From Amycolatopsis mediterranei (lineage in GTDB: Bacteria; Actinomycetota; Actinomycetes; Mycobacteriales; Pseudonocardiaceae): a stretch of 64,000 bases of DNA. Positions 41,732 to 50,129 of this stretch are shown here, in pieces. The stretch is taken from NCBI RefSeq assembly GCF_026017845.1, contig NZ_CP100416.1:8977712-9041711 (forward strand). Reading direction: 5' to 3'. The position numbers and the translations under genes are program-made. Under the pieces are notes generated by a model, which saw only the letters and a program-made list of their open reading frames with translations, did not search any database and was not told where the DNA came from. The first letter of the stretch is position 1, and every line of letters begins with the position of its first letter.

Positions 41732-43140
41732 GCGGCGACCAGCTCCGGCGCGGTCCGCCGCTTCGGGACCAGCGCCGCCAGCAATGCGCCCGCCAGTGCG
41801 GCGCCCGCCGCCACCGCGAACGTCGCGCGGAAGCCGAACAGCGAGGGCACCGCCAGCCCGCCGACGCTGATCGTCAGCTGGGCCAGCATCGCCGCCATCA
41901 CCGCGCTGGAGATCGCCGTGCCGACCGAGCGCATCAGGGAGTTCAGGCCGTTCGCCGACGCCGTTTCGGTGACCGGTACCGAACCCATGATCAGCGCGGG
42001 CATCGCCGCGTACGCGATGCCGACACCGGCGCCGATGATCACCGACGCGGTGATCAGCTCCAGCGCGTTGTCCATCAGCACGATCGCGAACGCGTACCCG
42101 GCGGCGATCACCAGCGCACCGCTCATCAGCGTCGGGCGCGGGCCGAACCGGGCGATGAGCCGTGCCGAAACCGGCGAAAGCAGCATCATCACCAGGCCGT
42201 TCGGGGCCAGGGTGAGGCCGGACTCGACCATCGTCTGGCCCAGCCCGTAGCCGGTCGACGCCGGCGCCTGCAGCAGTTGCGGGAACGACAGCGCCATGGC
42301 GTACAGCGCGAAGCCGACCATGATCGAGGCGAGGTTCGTGAACAGCACCGGGCGGCGGGCGGACACCCGCAGGTCGACCAGCGGATCGCGGCGGCGCAGC
42401 TGGTAGGCGCCCCAAGCCACCAGGACGACGACGGCGGCCGCGGCCAGCCCGAGCGTCCGGGCACTGCCCCAGCCCCACGTGCCGCCCTTGACCACCGGCA
42501 GCAGCAGGCAGAGCAACCCGGCGGCCAGGCCGAACGCCCCGAAGTAGTCGAACCGCGCGGGCGTGCGCAGCGGCGACTCGGGCACCACGGTCATGATCAG
42601 CAGCGCGCACGCCAGCCCGAGCCCGGCGGCGGTCCAGAAGAGCACGTGCCAGTCTGCGTTCTCGGCCACCACGGCCGCGACCGGCAGGCCGATGGCGCCG
42701 CCCACCCCGAGCGTCGCGCTCATCAGCGAGATCGCGCCGCCGACGCGTTCGGGCGGGAGTTCGTCGCGCATGATGCTGATGCCGAGCGGGATCACGCCCA
42801 TCGCGCAGCCCTGCAGCCCGCGGCCCAGGATCTGGAACGCGAGCGCGCTGGTCGTCGCGGAGACGACCGAACCCACGATGAGCAGCGCGAGGCTGACGAG
42901 GATCATCCGCCGCTTGCCGTAGAGGTCGCCGAGCCGCCCGCTGACCGGGGTGATCACGGACGCGGCCAGCAGCGTGACGGTGACCACCCAGGACGCGTCG
43001 GCCGCCGGGACGTGCAGCAGCCGCGGGAAGACCGGGATCAGCGGCACGACCAGCGTCTGCATGAACGACGCGACGAGCCCGCACGAGGCGAGCACCACGA
43101 CGATCGCGCGGCCGGACGGCGCGGAACGGGACACCACCAC
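41728..43140 (-). CDS. MFS transporter (DHA2-like drug exporter)
   Basis: Encodes 470 residues with about fourteen hydrophobic segments. Motif A is GRLGDLYGKRRMILVSL after helix 2, and the antiporter motif C type sequence GVGGAIGLPVAA follows. It likely exports drugs or metabolites by proton antiport. The start is one of three consecutive GTG codons (43140, 43137, 43134). Two nested inverted repeats upstream suggest tight repression. Confidence 0.88.
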   Translation of the reverse strand: MVVSRSAPSGRAIVVVLASCGLVASFMQTLVVPLIPVFPRLLHVPAADASWVVTVTLLAASVITPVSGRLGDLYGKRRMILVSLALLIVGSVVSATTSALAFQILGRGLQGCAMGVIPLGISIMRDELPPERVGGAISLMSATLGVGGAIGLPVAAVVAENADWHVLFWTAAGLGLACALLIMTVVPESPLRTPARFDYFGAFGLAAGLLCLLLPVVKGGTWGWGSARTLGLAAAAVVVLVAWGAYQLRRRDPLVDLRVSARRPVLFTNLASIMVGFALYAMALSFPQLLQAPASTGYGLGQTMVESGLTLAPNGLVMMLLSPVSARLIARFGPRPTLMSGALVIAAGYAFAIVLMDNALELITASVIIGAGVGIAYAAMPALIMGSVPVTETASANGLNSLMRSVGTAISSAVMAAMLAQLTISVGGLAVPSLFGFRATFAVAAGAALAGALLAALVPKRRTAPELVAA

Positions 43141-43141
43141 A

Positions 43142-43202
43142 CCCCCAGTGGGTACTTAGTACACGTCATGCAACTTCGTGCACTGTACCTACGCACTGGG
43201 GG
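43142..43202. promoter_or_regulatory. nested inverted repeats upstream of MFS gene
   Basis: Outer 9-bp arms CCCCCAGTG (43142-43150) and CACTGGGGG (43194-43202) are perfectly complementary. They enclose a second dyad AGTACACG (43158-43165) with CGTGCACT (43177-43184), one mismatch. The outer left arm overlaps the likely ribosome-binding site of the MFS gene, so the structure may act as operator, RNA hairpin or both. Confidence 0.5.
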
Positions 43203-43226
43203 ATTACCGCCCGGATGGTGTTCTCG

Positions 43227-43697
43227 TCACAACCAGGTTCGGACGCCTCCGTGGCCGGAGCAGGTGCCCGAGCGGTGCTGGCTGTAGCTGTAGGTGCCGT
43301 CCTTGCACAGGGCCGTCGCGCCGGCGGGGTTGTCGCTGGGCCGGTGGACGCAGTTGCCGTCCGAGTTGCGGTAGTAGTCGGCGCCGCATTCGGCAGGCGC
43401 GGGCGCGGCCTGTGCGGTGGTTTTCGGCGCCGCGGGTTTCGGGGCCGTCGTCTTCGGGACGGCCGCCTTCGGCGCGACGGCCTGCGGTGTCGTCGGCACG
43501 CTGGTGACGCTGGGCGCTTCGGACGTCGTGGGCGGGGCCTCGGTCGTGACCGGAACGGAATACGCGGGCGTCGAAGAGGTCGACGTCGGAGCGTCCAGCA
43601 CACCGAGGTGCCCGGTGTCCTGCTGGGGTACCGGGCCGGCGCCACAGCCCGCGACCAGCAAACCCGCGGCGAAGACCCACGCCAGTTTCTTGTTCAC
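43227..43697 (-). CDS. lipoprotein with DUF3761 domain
   Basis: Encodes 156 residues. A lipobox (LLVAGCGAG, acylated Cys near residue 18) follows a short signal peptide. Residues about 35-100 are a Pro/Thr/Ala-rich linker with repeated APK/PKT units, suited to crossing peptidoglycan. The C terminus is DUF3761: CGADYYRNSDGNCVHRPS, CKDGTYSYSQHRSGTCSGHG, with paired cysteines. Outer-face function unknown. Confidence 0.85.
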   Translation of the reverse strand: MNKKLAWVFAAGLLVAGCGAGPVPQQDTGHLGVLDAPTSTSSTPAYSVPVTTEAPPTTSEAPSVTSVPTTPQAVAPKAAVPKTTAPKPAAPKTTAQAAPAPAECGADYYRNSDGNCVHRPSDNPAGATALCKDGTYSYSQHRSGTCSGHGGVRTWL

Positions 43698-43783
43698 CGA
43701 GACTCCTTAGCGCCACGAAACAATGCCGCGTAGTCGGCGCCCGGAGAACCTTTGTTACAAGCCCCGCCGCCTAGACTCGGCGT

Positions 43784-44851
43784 ATGTCCTGGCTACGGCG
43801 GTACGCGGCCGAGCTCGCGGTCGTCGCCGCGGTGCTCGCCGGCTCGCTCTTCGCCGTCCTCAACGATGGTGCCAAGCCCGCCCACCAAGCCACGATCGGG
43901 TGGGTGCTCACGATCGTTTGCTGCGCCGCCCTCTTCTTCCGGCGCCGCTACCCGCTGAGCGTCGCCGGGTTCGCGCTCGTCTGCTGCGCGCTCTACTACC
44001 CCCTGACCGACCCCGACGGCCTCGTCCTGCTCGCCTTCGCTTACGCGCTCTACAACGCCGCCGCGGCCGGGCGGATCCGCGGCGCCGCACTGCTCGTCGT
44101 CGCGGCGATGGCCGGTGTCACCGCGGGCGAGATCAGCTCGCGGACCGGGCGGCACGTCGACAACTTCGCGTTCTTCCTGATGACCGGCTGGTTCGTCGCC
44201 CTGGTCGCGGGCGGCGCCGTCGCGCACTACCGCGCCGAGGCCGAGCGCACCAAGGAAGCCGAGGCCCGGGCGCGTGCGACCGACGAACGCCTGCGCATCG
44301 CCCGCGAGCTGCACGACGTCCTCGGCCACCACCTCGCGCTGATCAACGTCCAGGCCGGCGCCGCGCTGCACCGCCGTGACCCCGGGCAGGCCGAGGAAGC
44401 GCTCGGCGCCATCAAGGACGCCAGCAAGACCGCACTCCAGGAGTTGCGCACGACGCTCGGCATGCTTCGCCAGACCGGCGGCCCGAGCCTGCAGCGGGTG
44501 GCGGAGCTGGCCGAATCCGTCGGTGCGTCGGGGCTGACCGTGCGCACCGAGATCGACGGCGTCGCCCGGGAGCTGCCGCCGGACGTCGAGCACGCGGCGT
44601 TCCGGGTGGTCCAGGAGGCGCTGACGAACGTCGCCAAGCACGCCGGCGCGAAGACCGTCGTCGTCCGGCTCGGCTACGGCGCCGACGAGCTGACCGTGGC
44701 CGTCGACGACGACGGACGCGGCGGCGCGGCCCCGGCGGGCAACGGCATCCGCGGGATGGCCGAACGCGCGCGGGCGCTCGGCGGCGAACTGACCGCGGAG
44801 CCGCGCGAAGACGGCGGTTACCGGGTGCGGGCCCGGCTGCCGGTGCGATGA
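43784..44851 (+). CDS. sensor histidine kinase (HisKA_3)
   Basis: Encodes 355 residues. Four to five hydrophobic segments occupy residues 8-145, followed by a coiled region and the HisKA_3 dimer motif RIARELHDVLGHHLALI with phospho-accepting His177. The HATPase_c domain shows VVQEALTNVAKHAGA (N box), VDDDGRG (G1) and GNGIRGMAERARALGGEL (G2). It pairs with the NarL-type regulator seven bases downstream. Confidence 0.92.
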   Translation: MSWLRRYAAELAVVAAVLAGSLFAVLNDGAKPAHQATIGWVLTIVCCAALFFRRRYPLSVAGFALVCCALYYPLTDPDGLVLLAFAYALYNAAAAGRIRGAALLVVAAMAGVTAGEISSRTGRHVDNFAFFLMTGWFVALVAGGAVAHYRAEAERTKEAEARARATDERLRIARELHDVLGHHLALINVQAGAALHRRDPGQAEEALGAIKDASKTALQELRTTLGMLRQTGGPSLQRVAELAESVGASGLTVRTEIDGVARELPPDVEHAAFRVVQEALTNVAKHAGAKTVVVRLGYGADELTVAVDDDGRGGAAPAGNGIRGMAERARALGGELTAEPREDGGYRVRARLPVR

Positions 44852-44858
44852 TGGGCCG

Positions 44859-45524
44859 ATGATCCGGGTCCTGCTCGTCGACGACCAGCGGCTCGTCCGC
44901 GCCGGCTTCCGGTCCATTTTGGACGGCGAGGACGACATCACGGTCGTGGCCGAGGCCGCCGACGGCCGCGAGGCGCTGCAGGCCGCGCACGACCACCACC
45001 CCGACGTCGTGCTGATGGACATCCGGATGCCGGAGCTCGACGGCCTCGCCGCCACCCGCCACCTCCTCGAAGACCCGGGCGTGTCGACCAGGGTCGTCAT
45101 CCTCACGACGTTCGACCTCGACGAAGACGTCTACGGTGCGCTGCGGGCCGGCGCGAGCGGGTTCCTGGTCAAGGACACCGAACCCGAGGAGCTGATCCAC
45201 GCGGTGCGCGTGGTCGCCCGCGGCGACGCGCTGCTGGCGCCGTCGATCACCCGGCGGCTGATCGCCGAGTTCGCCGCGCGCGGCACCCGCCCGGCAGCGT
45301 CCCCGGCGCTCGACCGGCTCACCGACCGCGAGCGCGAAGTGCTGTCCCTGGTCGCGGCGGGGCTGTCGAACGACGAGATCGCGCGCGAGCTCACCCTCAG
45401 CCCGGCGACGGCGAAGACGCACGTCAGCCGCATCATGACCAAGACCGGCACGCACGACCGCGCGCAGCTGGTCGTCCTCGCCTACGAGTCCGGCGCGGTG
45501 ACGCCGCGGTGGCTGGCTCCCTGA
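44859..45524 (+). CDS. NarL/LuxR family response regulator
   Basis: Encodes 221 residues. The receiver domain has acidic residues Asp8/Asp9, phospho-acceptor Asp54 in VVLMDIRMPELDG and the conserved Lys in FLVKDTEPEEL. The LuxR HTH covers about 148-205: LTDREREVLSLVAAGLSNDE followed by LSPATAKTHVSRIMTK. The likely target is the MMPL gene 114 bases downstream. Confidence 0.93.
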   Translation: MIRVLLVDDQRLVRAGFRSILDGEDDITVVAEAADGREALQAAHDHHPDVVLMDIRMPELDGLAATRHLLEDPGVSTRVVILTTFDLDEDVYGALRAGASGFLVKDTEPEELIHAVRVVARGDALLAPSITRRLIAEFAARGTRPAASPALDRLTDREREVLSLVAAGLSNDEIARELTLSPATAKTHVSRIMTKTGTHDRAQLVVLAYESGAVTPRWLAP

Positions 45525-45638
45525 CCCGTACTCCCCCGGGTGTACGGGAACGGCCTTAAGGGACACCACCGGGAGGACGTGAAGTGTCCTCCGCTGCGCG
45601 ACGCGCGGTAGGGCCCCGCTCGCGAATCCTTGTCCACC

Positions 45639-47690
45639 ATGGACACCATCACTCGTACCCCCGGCGGCGCCCTGGCGCGGCTGGCCGGCTGGGCGCAGCG
45701 CCACCGGTGGCTCGCCGTCGCGCTCTGGGCGCTGGTCCTCATCGGCGTCACGTTCACCGCCCAGCTCGCCGGCAGCGCGTTCCACGACGACAACTCGTTG
45801 CCCGGCACCGAATCCCAGCAGGTCGTGGACCTGCTCCACAGCACCGCCCAATCCGGCGCGAGCGCGCAGATCGTGCTGAAGGCCGACGGCGGGCTCGCCG
45901 CGAACCGCGCGCCGATCGCCACCATGCTCGGCGAGGTCCGGTCCCTGCCGCACGTGCGCTCGGTGAGCGACCCGCTCGAGACGCTCTCGGCCGACGGGCG
46001 GATCGGCTACGCCACCGTCACCTTCGACGCGGCTTCGACCGACCTGCCCTACGACGACATCGTGAAGTTCGCCGACACCGCGAAGCGGGCCGGCCCGGTC
46101 GAGGTCGCGCTCGCCGGGGACCCGATCGAGCGGACGGCCAAGAGCGGTGGCCCCGCGGAGGGTGTCGGCCTGCTCGCCGCGCTGGTCATCCTCGTGTTCC
46201 TGTTCCGCTCGCTGCTCGCGGCCGGGCTGCCGGTGCTCACCGCGGTGTTCGCCGTCGGCAGCACACTGGGCGTGATCACCGTCGTCTCGCACTTCGTCGA
46301 CATCGCGAGCTACACCTCGCCGCTGATGATGCTGGTCGGGTTCGGCGTCGGCGTCGACTACGCGTTGCTGATCTTTTCCCGCTACCGCACCGAAATCCTC
46401 GCCGGCTACGATCGCGACTCGGCCGCGCGGCGGGCGCTCGACACCGCCGGCCGCTCGGTGTTGTTCGCCGGGACGACCGTGATCATCGCGCTGCTCGGCC
46501 TCCTCGCGCTCGGGCTCGGCGGGCTGCGCGGGGTCGCGCTGGCCGTCGCGCTCACCGTCCTGATGACGATGCTCGCGTCCGTCACGCTCCTGCCCGCGCT
46601 GCTCTCGCTGTTCGGCAAGCGGGTCGAACGCGGGATCCGCCGGCACGCTCTTCGGAAGGAGCACGGCAAGGCGTGGCGACGGCTCGCCGACGGCGTCCAG
46701 CGACGTCCGGTGGCGCCGCTCGCCATCGGCTTGACCGTCCTCATCGGACTGTCCATTCCGGCCGCCGGGATGCGCCTCGGGTTCGCCGACGCGAGCACCG
46801 ACCCGGCCGGTTCCACCACGCGGCAGGCCTACGACCTGCTGGCCGAGGGCTTCGGCCCGGGCTTCACCGGCCCGCTCGCGATCGTCACCGAAGACGGTGA
46901 CACCCTCGCGCTGCAACGGAAACTCGCGGACACCCCCGGCATCGCCCGGGTCCTGCCGCCGACGGGCAAGACCGTCCTGGTCTTCCCGGCGACGTCACCG
47001 CAGGACGAAGCGACCGCCGAACTGGTGACGCGGCTGCGCGCCGACGTCCTGCCGACGCTGCCGGGTCACTACCTCGTCGGCGGCTCGGTCGCGGCCGCGA
47101 CGGACTTCGCCGGCGCAGTCGCGGATCGGCTGCCGTTGTTCGTGCTGGTCGTCGTCGGGCTGTCGGCGCTGCTGCTCATGGTGGTGTTCCGGTCGATCCT
47201 GATCCCGCTCAAGGCGGCGCTGCTGAACCTGCTGAGCATCGGCGCGTCCCTCGGCGTCATGACGCTGGTGTTCGGCGACGGCTGGTTCGGCGCGCAGCCG
47301 GGCCCGATCGAGGCGTTCGTGCCGGTGATGATCTTCGCGATCGTCTTCGGGCTGTCGATGGACTACGAGGTGTTCCTGGTCTCCCGGATGCACGAGGAGT
47401 GGCGGCGAACCGGCGACGCGCGGCTGGCGGTGCGCGAAGGCCTCGCCTCGACGGGCGCCGTGATCACCGCGGCCGGCGCGATCATGGTGCTCGTGTTCGG
47501 CGCGTTCCTGCTGGACCCGTCCCGGATGCTGGCGCAGTTCGGTCTCGGCCTGGCGGTCGCGGTGCTGCTGGACGCGCTGGTGATCCGCTGCCTGCTCGTC
47601 CCGGCGATCATGCGGCTGCTCGGGGCCAGGGCCTGGTGGCTGCCGCGGTGGCTGGACCGCCGGCTCCCGCACTTCGCGCTGGAGCCCTAA
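45639..47690 (+). CDS. MMPL family transporter
   Basis: Encodes 683 residues with the RND/MMPL layout: one N-terminal helix, a periplasmic loop at about 45-165, helices 2-6 (about 170-330 with LMMLVGFGVGVDYALLIFSR), a second loop and helices 7-12 (about 470-665, with FGLSMDYEVFLVSRMHEEWR). The Asp-Tyr pairs in GVDYALL and SMDYEVF are the proton-relay type residues. It exports lipids or drugs. ATG at 45639 chosen; its stop overlaps the convergent GH92 stop. Confidence 0.9.
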   Translation: MDTITRTPGGALARLAGWAQRHRWLAVALWALVLIGVTFTAQLAGSAFHDDNSLPGTESQQVVDLLHSTAQSGASAQIVLKADGGLAANRAPIATMLGEVRSLPHVRSVSDPLETLSADGRIGYATVTFDAASTDLPYDDIVKFADTAKRAGPVEVALAGDPIERTAKSGGPAEGVGLLAALVILVFLFRSLLAAGLPVLTAVFAVGSTLGVITVVSHFVDIASYTSPLMMLVGFGVGVDYALLIFSRYRTEILAGYDRDSAARRALDTAGRSVLFAGTTVIIALLGLLALGLGGLRGVALAVALTVLMTMLASVTLLPALLSLFGKRVERGIRRHALRKEHGKAWRRLADGVQRRPVAPLAIGLTVLIGLSIPAAGMRLGFADASTDPAGSTTRQAYDLLAEGFGPGFTGPLAIVTEDGDTLALQRKLADTPGIARVLPPTGKTVLVFPATSPQDEATAELVTRLRADVLPTLPGHYLVGGSVAAATDFAGAVADRLPLFVLVVVGLSALLLMVVFRSILIPLKAALLNLLSIGASLGVMTLVFGDGWFGAQPGPIEAFVPVMIFAIVFGLSMDYEVFLVSRMHEEWRRTGDARLAVREGLASTGAVITAAGAIMVLVFGAFLLDPSRMLAQFGLGLAVAVLLDALVIRCLLVPAIMRLLGARAWWLPRWLDRRLPHFALEP

Positions 47691-50020
47691 CTCGCCCAGG
47701 TCGCCGGCGTCTCGGACAGGCGGAAGTCCAGGCTGCCGCCGCGCAGGAAGGACGCGTCTACCTTCCAGTCGCGCTGCGGCCGGCCGTCCCGGCGGACGTC
47801 CAGGACGTACTTCCCGCTCCCCGACGACGTGATCCGGATCGGTGCGCCACCCGCCGGCCGGATCACGGCGCCCGGGAACAGCGGGCTCGACAGCAGCAGC
47901 TCGCCCGAACCCGGCGTGCGCGGGTAGACGCCGAGCGCGGCGAAGACGTACCAGGCGGACATCGTGCCGAGGTCGTCGTTGCCGGGCAGCCCGGACGGAC
48001 CGGTGCCGTAGACGGAGTTCACCAGCTGCCGGACGGTCTCCTGGGTCTTCCACGGCTGCCCGAGCTCGTTGTACAGCCAAGGCGCGTGGATGTCGGGCTC
48101 GTTCGTCGGGTCGTACTTGAGCGGGCCGCCGCCCTTCAGCAGCCAGTTGCCTGCGCCGTCGTGGAAGAACCCGTCGAGCCGGGTGACCGCGGTGGCCTTG
48201 CCGCCCATCGCGGCGGCGAGACCGGAGACGTCCTGCGGGACCATCCACGTGTAGGCCGCCGCGCTGCCCTGCGCGAAGCCGCGGTCGCTCCCCGGGTCGA
48301 ACGGCGTCACCCAGCTGCCGTCGACGTTGCGGGCCTGCGTGTAGCCGGTGTCCGGGTTGAAGACATTGCGCCAGTACGCGCCCCGCGCGTGCAGCGCCGC
48401 GGCTTCGCTTGTGCGACCCAGCAGGTCCGCGAAATGTCCGAGTGCGGAGTCGGCGACGGAGTCTTCCAGCGTCTCCGCGGCACCGCCCCAGCAGTGACAG
48501 ACGTCGTTGGGCGCGTAGTGCGAAGTCAGGTACTGCGCAAGGTTGGGCCGCTGGCCGACGCACTGCCCGGGGCAGCCGCCGTCCTGCAGGCCCTCGGGAC
48601 GCGGGACCGTCGCCTGCTTGTAGAGCGAGTCGAACGCGCCGCGGTAGTCGAAGTTGCGGACGCCCATCGCGTAGAAGGTCGCGATCGTCGCCGCCGACGG
48701 GTCGCCGGTCATCACGTGCGTCGCGCCGTTGACGTGCACCCAGCGGTCCCAGACGCCGTCGTTCTGCTTCGCGTAGTTGAACAGCGATTGCGCGAAGTTC
48801 CCGGCGACGCGCGGCTCTGCCAGTGCCAGAAGCTGCACTTGCGCGCGGTACTGGTCCCAGCCGGAGAAGTTGGAGTACTGCGCGTCCTGCCCGTGTTCGA
48901 CGCGGTGCGGCTTCCGGTCCATGCCGAGGTACTGGCCGTCGACGTCGCTGACGAGGTTGGGCTGCTGCAGGCTGTGGTAGAGCGCGGTGGTGAAGGCGAT
49001 CCGCTGGTTGGCGGTGCCGCCGGTGACCTGGACCCGGTCGAGTTCGGCGTTCCAGGCCTTCTTCGTCCGGGCGGCCAGGCTGTCCACAGTGGACTTCTTC
49101 GGCTGTTCGGCCCGGAGGTTGCGTTCCGCGCCTTCGAGGGAGACGTAGGAGATCGCGATCCGCATGGTGACCGTGCTGCCGGGCGCGAAGGTGACGTAGC
49201 CGCCGGAACCGCGTCCGGCGCGGTCCTTGCCGGTGGCGTAGCCCTCGCCGCCGGTCTGGTCGGTGCCGCCGGGCTGGAGCGTCGCGTCCTTCCACGTCCC
49301 GGTGCCGGTGACGGGCTGGTCGAACTGCGCGGTGAAGTACAGGCGGTAGTAGGACTTGCGGTTGTTGACGCCGCCGTTCGCGCGGCGGCCGCAGAAGGCG
49401 CCGGTGAGCACGGACCCGGTCACGCGCCGGTTCGCCGCGTCCAGGTGCGTCTCGGCGTCCTCACTGCCGTTGAGCGAGTTCGACGTCCGGAAGAGCAGGC
49501 TGGCCGGCTTGCCCTGCGGGTACGACAGCGTGCCGATCGCGGTCCGTTCGGTGGCGGCGACATCGGTCGTGACGCCGTTCTGCAGGCCGAGCCGGTAGCG
49601 GCCGGGCGTCGCGGCTTCGTCGGCGTGGCTGAAGTTGCTCGCGTAGACGGCGTCGGCGGTGTCGGCGGTCGGCGACGAGGTGACGGCACCGGCGAAGGGC
49701 AGGATCGGCACGTCCCCCGCGGCGCCAGGATTGCAGCCGGCGCCGTTGACGTGGGTGAGGCTGAAGCCGCGGAGCCGGGTGACGTCGTACTGGTAGCCGT
49801 TGGCGGCGCCGGTGGACGTCTGGTCGCCGCGGGTGCTGGTGGGGCTCCAGGCGAGCATGCCGAAGGGCGCGGTGGCGCCGGGGTAGGTGTTGCCGTCCCC
49901 GGCGGAGCCGATGAGCGGATCGACGAAGTCGGCAGAACTCAAGCCGTCGGCTGCTGACATCGTTGTCAAGGTCGAGGCGAGCAGGGCGGCGGCGAGCGCC
50001 ACCGTGAGGGAACGGCGCAT
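47687..50020 (-). CDS. secreted GH92 alpha-mannosidase
   Basis: Encodes 777 residues with a Sec signal peptide of about 24 residues. GH92 features are FVDPLIGSAGDGNTYPGATA and PFGMLAWSP near the N terminus, FSLTHVNGAGC, the TALYHSLQQPNLVSDVDGQY segment, and CHCWGGAAETLEDSVADSAL and NDDLGTMSAWYVFAALGVYP, the latter two holding conserved acidic residues. GH92 enzymes are calcium-dependent exo-alpha-mannosidases acting on mannans or N-glycans outside the cell. Confidence 0.92.
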   Translation of the reverse strand: MRRSLTVALAAALLASTLTTMSAADGLSSADFVDPLIGSAGDGNTYPGATAPFGMLAWSPTSTRGDQTSTGAANGYQYDVTRLRGFSLTHVNGAGCNPGAAGDVPILPFAGAVTSSPTADTADAVYASNFSHADEAATPGRYRLGLQNGVTTDVAATERTAIGTLSYPQGKPASLLFRTSNSLNGSEDAETHLDAANRRVTGSVLTGAFCGRRANGGVNNRKSYYRLYFTAQFDQPVTGTGTWKDATLQPGGTDQTGGEGYATGKDRAGRGSGGYVTFAPGSTVTMRIAISYVSLEGAERNLRAEQPKKSTVDSLAARTKKAWNAELDRVQVTGGTANQRIAFTTALYHSLQQPNLVSDVDGQYLGMDRKPHRVEHGQDAQYSNFSGWDQYRAQVQLLALAEPRVAGNFAQSLFNYAKQNDGVWDRWVHVNGATHVMTGDPSAATIATFYAMGVRNFDYRGAFDSLYKQATVPRPEGLQDGGCPGQCVGQRPNLAQYLTSHYAPNDVCHCWGGAAETLEDSVADSALGHFADLLGRTSEAAALHARGAYWRNVFNPDTGYTQARNVDGSWVTPFDPGSDRGFAQGSAAAYTWMVPQDVSGLAAAMGGKATAVTRLDGFFHDGAGNWLLKGGGPLKYDPTNEPDIHAPWLYNELGQPWKTQETVRQLVNSVYGTGPSGLPGNDDLGTMSAWYVFAALGVYPRTPGSGELLLSSPLFPGAVIRPAGGAPIRITSSGSGKYVLDVRRDGRPQRDWKVDASFLRGGSLDFRLSETPATWAS

Positions 50021-50083
50021 GGGCGGAGATTAACCCGCGTTCGGTGGCTTCCGGGCGAACGGAAGCGGACAAATTGGCGGACA

Positions 50084-50121
50084 CGACGAAGGCCGCCACC
50101 CACAGGTGACGGCCTTCGTCG
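50084..50121 (-). terminator. terminator of the fadA-fadJ operon
   Basis: Perfect 12-bp arms CGACGAAGGCCG and CGGCCTTCGTCG with an internal CACC/GGTG mini-stem lie immediately downstream of the fadJ stop codon on the minus strand. No long T run follows. Confidence 0.7.
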
Positions 50122-50129
50122 GACAGCCT

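Noticed and set aside
44412..46916. 834-codon minus-strand frame across the two-component and MMPL genes
   Set aside because: Crosses three genes with clear families on the plus strand; composition is typical of a shadow frame.
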